A stretch of 13,896 bases of DNA from JBGOUJ01 sp041477005 (GTDB taxonomy: Bacteria; Acidobacteriota; Terriglobia; Bryobacterales; JACQDG01): NCBI GenBank assembly GCA_041477005.1, contig JBGOUJ010000142.1, forward strand, positions 1 through 13,896. Direction: 5' to 3'. Each line of letters opens with the position of its first letter. Within the stretch, counting starts at the first letter, position 1. The position numbers and the translations under genes were made by a program. Below the pieces are notes generated by a model. It saw only the letters and a list, made by a program, of their open reading frames with translations, made no database searches and was not told the DNA's origin. Positions 6,304 through 12,262 of the stretch are shown in pieces.

Positions 6304-7659
6304 TCAGGCGTCGATTATCACCAGCAGCTCGATCTCCGGCTTGGGGAACTCTCCGGGAACGTAGACGCCGATTTGGCGGGTTTGAACCAGATGGTCCCAG
6401 CAAGGCCCGGCTTTGCTGACGCCGAAGTACTGCGTTTCCACTCTCGTCGAGACCGCCGGCGGCGGGACCGGCAGGTGGGTGAGGGTGAGGCCCGGGAGCG
6501 CCCGCTTCACCAGCTCGGGAACGAATTGCGAGGAGCAGAGCTTCACCAGTTGGGGCGCCTTGGCGATCAAATCCGCCTCGCCGAGCTGGGCCCGCATCCC
6601 CAGGATCCAGCGCGAGCGGCCGACGCACCTCTGGTCGGTGATCTGGCCGGAGTAGAGATAATTCGCCACGCGCTGCAGCGGGATGGAGAGGCAATTGGTG
6701 GGCAGGATCGTCTCCAGGTGAGTGCGAATGTGGCGGTCCAGCTTGTCGAAGCACTCATCCAGGTGGAGATGGTCGTAGACCGGCAGCGAGCGGGGATGGG
6801 AGTCGAGCGTGAAGGTGCAGAGCGCTCCCGCCAGGCGCACCAGCTCGAGATAAAGCTCGAGCGGGTGGCCGCGGCGAGAGGCATAAAGATGCCGCAGCGG
6901 GGTCAGGCTGGCGTTGACCGTGTGCAGGAGCCAGAAGTTCAACAGCTCGCGGGAGGAGAATGCCGCCTTCAGGTCCGAGCCGTCCTTGGGCGAGCGGGAG
7001 AGCGAGGCGCTCTTCTCGTCCATGATCTCGATCAGGCGCCCCAGCAGGGACATGATCCGCTCGCTGGCGCTGATCTGCAAGCAGGGCGGAATAAAGGTCG
7101 GGTCGTAAACGAAGCGTCCGCTCCCGGAGCGCATGATGCGGGCGAGAGGAAGGGCCACCAAGTCATCGACGGCCTCGGTATCGAGCAGCAGCCGGACGTT
7201 TTTCCGGCCCAGGCGCACCTGCTTTTCATCGCGGCCGGTGGTTTCGTCATAAAGTGTCTGCGCCTCGGCCAGGAAACGGGAGCCGTTTTGCGCCTCCGCT
7301 TCGGAGAACGAGCAATTCGCGCCGCCCGGTTTTCGCGGAGGCACGGCCAGAAGCACGGTCACCTTGTCGCGCGTGGGCGGGAACAACTCGGCAATGTTGC
7401 GCGGCGCCGGCAGCGGATCGCTCTCCGGCATGTGAAAGATCAGGCCGTCCGCGAAGATGCCCCGCGCATGCACCAGCCAGACCGTGCCGTTCTGGAGAGC
7501 TTCGCTGTTCAGCTCGCATCCGGCCAGGCCCTGTGTTTCGGACCACAGGGCCGAGGTGGCGAACTGGATGGAGTCTTCGAAGTAGCGGCTCTGCGCCTGG
7601 AAATGGTGGGGGCCCAGGTACATCCCCTCCGACCACACCACCCGGGACAGCGATCTCAT
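6304..7659 (-). CDS. tssK: T6SS baseplate connector TssK, copy 1
   Basis: The 451-residue protein matches the TssK/VasE family (PF05936) over its full length. The conserved N-terminal segment VVWSEGMYLGPHHFQ (7-21) is close to the family W-x-E-G-x-x-L-x-P-x-HFQ pattern. Further markers are ARGIFADGLIF and LPVYDHLHLDECF, and the C-terminus LLVIIDA is typical. TssK is a trimeric cytoplasmic protein that connects the TssEFG baseplate wedges to TssL and TssM. It is the first gene of the tssK-tssL-tssM operon, an order conserved in many T6SS clusters. The ATG at 7659 has no obvious Shine-Dalgarno. A second, diverged TssK of the same length lies at 9092-10447. Confidence 0.93.
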   Translation of the reverse strand: MRSLSRVVWSEGMYLGPHHFQAQSRYFEDSIQFATSALWSETQGLAGCELNSEALQNGTVWLVHARGIFADGLIFHMPESDPLPAPRNIAELFPPTRDKVTVLLAVPPRKPGGANCSFSEAEAQNGSRFLAEAQTLYDETTGRDEKQVRLGRKNVRLLLDTEAVDDLVALPLARIMRSGSGRFVYDPTFIPPCLQISASERIMSLLGRLIEIMDEKSASLSRSPKDGSDLKAAFSSRELLNFWLLHTVNASLTPLRHLYASRRGHPLELYLELVRLAGALCTFTLDSHPRSLPVYDHLHLDECFDKLDRHIRTHLETILPTNCLSIPLQRVANYLYSGQITDQRCVGRSRWILGMRAQLGEADLIAKAPQLVKLCSSQFVPELVKRALPGLTLTHLPVPPPAVSTRVETQYFGVSKAGPCWDHLVQTRQIGVYVPGEFPKPEIELLVIIDA

Positions 7660-7748
7660 ATTCGAGTCGATTGTAACACCAGAGGCTGCGGGACGCCTCC
7701 AAATCAGGTATCATAGAATGAGAGATCGTTCTTGCCGCAAATTGTTTT
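7660..7748. promoter_or_regulatory. Divergent promoter region between tssK and the GEFT gene
   Basis: This 89-bp gap must hold the promoters of the leftward tssK-tssL-tssM operon and of the rightward tail-anchored protein. Positions 7709-7714 read TATCAT on the plus strand, and 7710-7715 read TATGAT on the minus strand, so the two candidate -10 boxes overlap. ATTGTA at 7670-7675 (TACAAT on the minus strand) is another option for tssK but would leave almost no leader. No -35 box is convincing. Both genes lack a clear Shine-Dalgarno, which fits leaderless or weakly initiated translation. Confidence 0.35.
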
Positions 7749-9086
7749 ATGGACCTCTACGGCAAACTCCGGCTCCTGCAGCTCCTCCATGACGGGGAGA
7801 CCAAGACTTTCCTGGCCCGCGACCCGTCTACACGCCGTATAGTCCTGGTGCATGAGATTTCCCGGAAGGGCAGCCCGGAGCATGAGTTCGCCCAGCGGGC
7901 GCTCGAAAAGGCCACGCCCGAGGTTCGCCGGCAGGTCCTGGAACAGGGGGAGCGGGACGGCAGACCGTATTTGATCACGGAAGCTCCGCCAGGCTGCCGG
8001 AGCTTGCGGGAGTGGCTGGATAAGGTGCGCGCGGTTGGGCCGCCGGCGAAGCCGGCCCCGCCGCCCCCAACCCCGGCAGCGACCCCGCCCCCGCAGCCCA
8101 ACCCCTCTCAGGCGCCGCTCGGGGAGTTCACGCGGCTGTTTGGCTCGCGCCGGCCGCCAGAGCCAGCCGCCTCCCCCGCGCCGCCTGCTTCCCCGTCCTC
8201 GCGGCCGGCCGCTTCCCCGTCCTTGCCGCCACAGGCTTCCCCGTCCTCGCCGCCTCAGGGGAGTCAATTCACCCAAATGTTTGGATCCTCTGGGCCCAAG
8301 AGCGCGCCGCCCCCGGCCGGCCGGCCGCAGTCCCCGCCGGGCGGGGGCGAGTTTACCCTGTACTTTAAAGGGTCGATGCCCGAGGGGAATGCGGCGCCTC
8401 TCGAAAACCTCGCTCCTGGGGCGCCGGCCGCCGAGCCTGCCCGGCCGTTTTCGCGTGAAGCGGGCGAGTTCACTCGGATGTTTGGCGCACCTGCCGGACC
8501 CGCCCACTCGCCGCCGGCTGCCGCTGCCGAACCCGGAGGAGGCGCCACCGGCCTTTTCGGCGCGCGTACCGCGGCGCCACCTCCGCCGGCAGCGGCCCCG
8601 CCCGCCCAGCCGCGTGAGCCGCAGGCGCCACAGCTACAGATGCCCCAGCCTCAGATGCCTCCTGTACCGGCGCCCCGGATCCCTCAGCCCCAGATACCAC
8701 AGCCGCAGATCCCTCAGGCACATATACCCCAGATCCCACAGCCACACATACCACAGCCGCAGGCGCCCCAGGCGCATATACCCCAGATCCCACAGCCGCA
8801 CGTACCACAGCCGCAGATCCCTCAGCCGCAGGTGCCCCAGCAGCCGGCGGGACCGGCGCCCGGCGAGTACACGCGCCTCTTCAGCCAGATGCCGCCCCCA
8901 GTCCGGCCGGAAAGCAGAGACGCCTCGATTGCATCGCTGCCCTCGCTCCAGCAGCCGGCGCTCCCGCAACCGACGGCGCCGGGTGCTCTACACATCCCGA
9001 TTTCCAGCTTACCCCTGGTCCTTGCCCTGGGCGCGCTCTTCCTGTTCGCCGTGATCCTGATCATCTACTTCGCGCTCAGGCACTGA
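7749..9086 (+). CDS. Tail-anchored proline-rich protein with GEFT motifs
   Basis: The 445-residue product has four parts. Residues 1-92 resemble a Ser/Thr kinase N-lobe (YGKLRLLQLLHDGETKTFLA, then RD..TRRIVLVHEI), but His35 stands where the catalytic Lys of VALK would be and there is no C-lobe. Residues 93-370 are disordered, rich in Pro/Ala, and contain four GEFT-type motifs: GEFTRLF (125-131), SQFTQMF (172-178), GEFTLYF (200-206) and GEFTRMF (239-245). An IPQPQ-type repeat follows at about 295-365, then GEYTRLF (372-378). The C-terminus is one membrane helix (421-442) with a short basic end, i.e. a tail anchor facing the cytoplasm. It is divergent from tssK and convergent with the second tssK, 5 nt between stops. 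I know no described function. A T6SS scaffold or adaptor at the membrane is inference from position and architecture. Confidence 0.8.
   Translation: MDLYGKLRLLQLLHDGETKTFLARDPSTRRIVLVHEISRKGSPEHEFAQRALEKATPEVRRQVLEQGERDGRPYLITEAPPGCRSLREWLDKVRAVGPPAKPAPPPPTPAATPPPQPNPSQAPLGEFTRLFGSRRPPEPAASPAPPASPSSRPAASPSLPPQASPSSPPQGSQFTQMFGSSGPKSAPPPAGRPQSPPGGGEFTLYFKGSMPEGNAAPLENLAPGAPAAEPARPFSREAGEFTRMFGAPAGPAHSPPAAAAEPGGGATGLFGARTAAPPPPAAAPPAQPREPQAPQLQMPQPQMPPVPAPRIPQPQIPQPQIPQAHIPQIPQPHIPQPQAPQAHIPQIPQPHVPQPQIPQPQVPQQPAGPAPGEYTRLFSQMPPPVRPESRDASIASLPSLQQPALPQPTAPGALHIPISSLPLVLALGALFLFAVILIIYFALRH
8121..8882 (+). repeat. Five dispersed GEFT-[RLQ]-x-F motif repeats
   Basis: The encoded heptads lie at 8121-8141 (GEFTRLF), 8262-8282 (SQFTQMF), 8346-8366 (GEFTLYF), 8463-8483 (GEFTRMF) and 8862-8882 (GEYTRLF). 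A sixth, degenerate one (GGATGLF) is near 8538-8558. Pro/Ala/Ser linkers of variable length separate them. Conserved heptads in a non-conserved linker look like short linear binding or modification motifs, with an invariant Thr in the five clear copies. Confidence 0.75.
8631..8843 (+). repeat. In-frame IPQPQ / IPQPH / IPQAH repeat tract
   Basis: Short units of about 15 nt of the type ATCCCTCAGCCGCAG or ATACCACAGCCGCAG repeat in frame. They encode runs of IPQPQ, IPQAH, IPQPH, VPQPQ and APQAH. A larger duplication is visible: the block encoding QAHIPQIPQPH occurs twice (residues 323-333 and 341-351). Such tracts expand and contract by slippage and would form an extended polyproline-like spacer. 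Confidence 0.7.
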
Positions 9087-9091
9087 AGGCC

Positions 9092-10447
9092 TCACGCCGT
9101 CTGGGCGAACACAATGATGAGCTCGAGCTGCGGGTTCTGGAAGTCGGCGGGGACGTAGGCAGCGAGATTCCGAGCCCGCTGGATCGCCTCCCACGCCAAG
9201 CCGTCCTGGTTCAGACTGAAATACTGGTAATCGAGTTTCACCGGGATCGAGGCCGGCGGCGCGGGCACGTGGGTCAGCACCACGCCCGGCAACGCCTGCC
9301 GCACCAGGTGCTCGATGTGGCTGGCCGAGCAGACCTTAACCAGCGGCGCGGTTTTCCCGATCAGGTCGGCCTGGTTCATCGCGGCGCTGACGGCCAGGTA
9401 CATCTTGGTGTTCTTGAGGTACTTGTCATCGGCCAGCGCGGTGGCGTAGATCGACGGCTGGACCAGCTTCAGCGGCAGAGATGCGAAGTTGCTGGGCACC
9501 ACCGTCTCGAGCAGCAGCCGGAGCTTGGCGTCGAGCTCGGTGAAGCAGGGCGAGAGCTTGTCGTGATCGTACGCCGGAAGGTCGCGCGGATGGATGTCCT
9601 TGGAGAACGTGGTCAGCGCGCCGGCCAGCTCCAGCATGGCGGTGAACAGGGCGTCGGGATGGGCCTTCTTGGCCTCGAAGAGGTGGTTCAGCAGGGGGAA
9701 GTAGGAATTGATGGTGTATAAAAGCCAGAAGTTCGCCGTGTCGGAGGCGGTGAAATCGGCGAGACTCTGGTTCTTCTGCCGGCGCGTGCCGGAGAGCTGG
9801 CTGCTCTTGGCCGAGAGGATCTCGACCAGGCGGCGCACCATCGCGACCAGGTAATCGCTGGCGTGGAAATCGAGCAGCGGCGGGACGAAAACAGGGTCGA
9901 CCTGGTACGCACCGGCCGGCGTCCGCTTCACGCTGGCGACCCGGAGGGCGGAGGCGCCCTCGCGCAGCTCGCCCTCGACCAGGAAGCGGAAGTTCTTCCG
10001 CGCCACCTGGATCGGCTTTTCCGACTGCCCGGAGTTCTCGTCCCGCAGCAGGGCCACCTCGGCGCGGTAGCGGGTGTCGGCGTTGACGTGCTCGACCGAG
10101 ACGTTGAGGCCCCGCTCGCGATAGTGTGGAATGGCCAGGTAGACGTCGAGCGAGTCCTTATCCGCCTCGAAGCTCTCGGCCAGGGGCTTGGGAGGGGGGC
10201 CGGGGTCGGAATCGGGGATGTCGAACAGCAGCCCGTCCGGGAAAATGCCCGCGGCGCTGGTGATGGCGAACGTGCCGGAAGCAAGCGCCTCATGATCGAC
10301 CTGCAGCCGCTGGAGCCCCCAGGGACGGAACTGCAGCGCATCGAGCCGGAATTGCAGGGAGCTTTCGATGAACCGGTCCTGGATCTGGAGGTGCTGGGGC
10401 GTAAGGAAAGTTCCCTTGGACCAGATGACGGGTTGCAGTCGCCTCAC
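9092..10447 (-). CDS. tssK: T6SS baseplate connector TssK, copy 2 (paralogue)
   Basis: The 451-residue protein is a full-length TssK (PF05936). Like the first copy it has an N-terminal VIWSKGTFLTPQHLQIQDRF, an AAGIFPDGLLFDIPDSDP segment, LPAYDHDKLSPCF and a hydrophobic C-terminus. The two copies have equal length and align along their whole span, but they differ at many positions: EGM versus KGT in the N-terminal motif, and PHHFQ versus PQHLQ. This points to an old duplication rather than a recent copy. The start is GTG at 10447, forced by an in-frame TAA three codons upstream; no Shine-Dalgarno is apparent. It converges on the GEFT-motif gene. TssK works as a trimer, so a second version could replace the first or mix with it; which it does cannot be told from sequence. 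Confidence 0.9.
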   Translation of the reverse strand: MRRLQPVIWSKGTFLTPQHLQIQDRFIESSLQFRLDALQFRPWGLQRLQVDHEALASGTFAITSAAGIFPDGLLFDIPDSDPGPPPKPLAESFEADKDSLDVYLAIPHYRERGLNVSVEHVNADTRYRAEVALLRDENSGQSEKPIQVARKNFRFLVEGELREGASALRVASVKRTPAGAYQVDPVFVPPLLDFHASDYLVAMVRRLVEILSAKSSQLSGTRRQKNQSLADFTASDTANFWLLYTINSYFPLLNHLFEAKKAHPDALFTAMLELAGALTTFSKDIHPRDLPAYDHDKLSPCFTELDAKLRLLLETVVPSNFASLPLKLVQPSIYATALADDKYLKNTKMYLAVSAAMNQADLIGKTAPLVKVCSASHIEHLVRQALPGVVLTHVPAPPASIPVKLDYQYFSLNQDGLAWEAIQRARNLAAYVPADFQNPQLELIIVFAQTA

Positions 10448-10476
10448 AGCAATTTACGGTAGCAAGGAGGGCGGAG

Positions 10477-10490
10477 AGGCGCAAGCGCCT
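10477..10490. other. Perfect inverted repeat AGGCGC-AA-GCGCCT type
   Basis: Positions 10477-10490 read AGGCGCAAGCGCCT, a stem of 6 bp around AA. It lies 30 nt upstream of the second tssK start. It may be a leader-RNA element or simply part of the local repeat-rich DNA. Confidence 0.35.
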
Positions 10491-10540
10491 GGTAGGCGCC
10501 GCACTGGGCCCGTTAACCAGCCAGCGAAAGTCTGCGTCGG

Positions 10541-10556
10541 GCTTGGGCGCCCAAGC
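10541..10556. promoter_or_regulatory. 16-bp perfect palindrome upstream of tssK copy 2
   Basis: GCTTGGGCGCCCAAGC is perfectly self-complementary. It lies about 95 bp upstream of the second tssK start, between that gene and the tandem repeats. It could be a dimeric regulator's operator or a cruciform or hairpin end. Only the symmetry is directly seen. Confidence 0.4.
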
Positions 10557-10579
10557 GGGACAATGGCTGCCCCAGCGCC

Positions 10580-10754
10580 CACGAAGGGAACAGGGGCGAT
10601 TCGCGCCTGCGCGGCCGCTTGCTTCGCGAACTGCGCCACGCCCCGAGCACCACACGAAGGGAACAGGGGCGGTTCGCGCCTGCGCGGCCGCTTGCTTCGC
10701 GAGCTGCGCCACCCCCGAGCGCCACACGAAGGGAACTGAGGCGGTTCGGCGGGG
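10580..10754. repeat. Tandem intergenic repeat, 72-73 bp unit, about 2.4 copies
   Basis: Unit 1 spans 10580-10652 and unit 2 spans 10653-10724. A third, truncated unit begins at 10725 and diverges after about 30 bp. Each unit starts CACGAAGGGAACAGGGGCG, contains GCGCGGCCGCTTGCTTCGCG, and ends CCCCGAGC-[AG]-CCA. The two complete units differ at only about five positions including one 1-bp indel. Partial similarity continues just upstream of 10580. No spacers of CRISPR type are present. The 383-bp gap holding it has no credible gene. Confidence 0.8.
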
Positions 10755-10830
10755 TGAGCGCCGTTGACGGCCGCGAGTTCACTGCGTGAGACCCAGGAAC
10801 TGGTTCCGGAGTGCGACGAGCGAACCTCGC

Positions 10831-12072
10831 CTATACCGCGACCGAACGGTGTCTTCGAGCCTTCGCCGTGGACCCGAATTTCATCCAACGCCGCTGCTGC
10901 GGTGAAGCGGGCGGGATGACGCTCGCGGGAGCCGTGTGGTTCTGATGCCGCGGGAGCTCCGGCGACACCTCGCGCCGCGTCAGCCGGATTGCCAGGGTCC
11001 GCTCGATCCTGGCAATTTCGTCGCGCTCGGACGGCGTGCCGAAGGTGGAAGCCGTGCCGCGAGCGCCTGCCCTGCCGGTCCGGCCAACCCGGTGAATGAA
11101 ATCCTCCGGCACTTGCGGCAAGTCGTAGTTCACCACGTGAGAGATTCCTTCCACGTGAATACCGCGCGCCGCGACGTCGGTCGCCACCAGGACACGATAG
11201 TATCTTTCCTGGAACCCGCGCAGCGCCTGGTTCCGCTGGCTCTGGCTACGGTCGCCGTGAATGGCGGTGACCTTCATGCCTTCACGAGCCAGCCTCTTCG
11301 CCAAACGGTCTGCGCCATGCTTGGTCCGGGCGAAGACCAGGAACGAGCCGTCATCCTGCCGCAGCATCCTTTGCAGGAGCCCGAGCTTTTGATCCTGCTC
11401 GACTTCGTAAACATGCAGGTCTACCTGCTCCGAGGGCTTGGTGATGGAACCGAGCTCGATGCGCACCGCATTCCGAACGTGCGCCGCGATGAGGTGTTTG
11501 ACCGAAGCTTCTATCGTGGCCGAAAAGAACAGCGTCTGACGATCGGCAGGCGTGGCCGACATGATCCTTTTCACGGCGGGCAGGAACCCCATATCCAGCA
11601 TCCGGTCTGCTTCATCCAGAACGAGAATACGGACGCCGCTGAGATCGACGAGCCGCCGATGGAGGAAATCTTCGAGCCGTCCCGGCGTCGCAATGACCAC
11701 TTGCGCGCCATCCCGAATGGACTGCAACTGGGGTCGCTCGCCGAGCCCGCCGACCACGACGGCAGCGCGCATGCCGGCGCCTGTTGCCATTTTGGCGAAC
11801 ACTTCGCTGATTTGAATGGCGAGCTCGCGCGTCGGACTCAAGATGAGGGCGCGAACACCGGCGCACGCCGGCTCCTTGCCCAGCAATTGGAGCAGCGGCA
11901 GAACAAACGCGAGCGTTTTCCCCGTGCCCGTTTGCGCCGTGGCGACCAGATCGCGTCCGGCTAGCGCCGGCCCGATGGCCAGGGCCTGTACCGGCGTCGG
12001 CTCAGTGAATCCGTGCCTGGAGAGGTTGCTCTTCAACAGAGCAGAGAGAGAGAGTTCAGAGAAACTTTTCAT
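10831..12072 (-). CDS. DEAD-box ATP-dependent RNA helicase, RhlE type
   Basis: The 413-residue protein carries the full set of DEAD-box motifs in order: Q motif (FTEPTPVQ, 22-29), motif I AQTGTGKT (46-53), Ia PTREL (80-84), TPGR (129-132), II DEAD (153-156), III SAT (184-186), IV FLVFARTK, V VATDVAARGI (296-305) and VI HRVGRTGR (327-334). These proteins unwind RNA duplexes with ATP in ribosome assembly, mRNA decay and cold adaptation. The short basic tail after residue 370 fits the RhlE group. Motif V reads ARGIHV, with His where most members have Asp. The ATG at 12072 lacks a clear Shine-Dalgarno. The gene stands alone and is divergent from the SelA-like gene; nothing links it to the T6SS. 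Confidence 0.93.
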   Translation of the reverse strand: MKSFSELSLSALLKSNLSRHGFTEPTPVQALAIGPALAGRDLVATAQTGTGKTLAFVLPLLQLLGKEPACAGVRALILSPTRELAIQISEVFAKMATGAGMRAAVVVGGLGERPQLQSIRDGAQVVIATPGRLEDFLHRRLVDLSGVRILVLDEADRMLDMGFLPAVKRIMSATPADRQTLFFSATIEASVKHLIAAHVRNAVRIELGSITKPSEQVDLHVYEVEQDQKLGLLQRMLRQDDGSFLVFARTKHGADRLAKRLAREGMKVTAIHGDRSQSQRNQALRGFQERYYRVLVATDVAARGIHVEGISHVVNYDLPQVPEDFIHRVGRTGRAGARGTASTFGTPSERDEIARIERTLAIRLTRREVSPELPRHQNHTAPASVIPPASPQQRRWMKFGSTAKARRHRSVAV

Positions 12073-12164
12073 TTAGATTTTTGAGAAGGAGAACCAGCCA
12101 GCCGACTGCCAATGAAGGGAGAAGGGTTGCGGATCAACTTCGTGCAGCTTTAATGATACCACAC

Positions 12165-12192
12165 TTGAGAACCTTTCCATCCCCACTAAGAT
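12165..12192 (+). promoter_or_regulatory. Candidate promoter for the SelA-like gene
   Basis: TTGAGA (12165-12170) and TAAGAT (12187-12192) are separated by 16 nt and match four of six positions of each sigma-70-type consensus. Transcription would begin near 12199 and leave a leader of about 64 nt. This lies in the 190-bp gap divergent from the helicase gene; no clear helicase promoter was picked out. Confidence 0.4.
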
Positions 12193-12253
12193 GGGTGTAG
12201 ACTTGTTTACGTTTGGATCGTGTGCCGCGGTAAGGCCGTGTCTGGCAAGAACT

Positions 12254-12258
12254 GGAGG
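12254..12258 (+). promoter_or_regulatory. Strong Shine-Dalgarno GGAGG fixing the start at 12263
   Basis: GGAGG is followed by AGTC and the ATG. It is the clearest ribosome binding site in the window and decides the start of the twin-arginine signal protein. Confidence 0.7.
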
Positions 12259-12262
12259 AGTC

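Noticed and set aside
6169..7716. 515-codon plus-strand frame opposite tssK copy 1
   Set aside because: It overlaps a clear TssK over its whole length and has no recognisable motif or plausible start.
8035..9054. Arg-rich plus-strand frame inside the GEFT gene
   Set aside because: It is the +1 frame of a proline-rich gene (CCN codons read as CNC/NCC), a common artefact.
10580..10754. CRISPR array
   Set aside because: The units are 72-73 bp and directly abutting, with no unique spacers between short repeats and no cas genes nearby.
10454..10888. Minus-strand frame through the tandem repeats
   Set aside because: It overlaps the helicase 3' end in another frame, and its repeated peptide is simply the translated DNA repeat.
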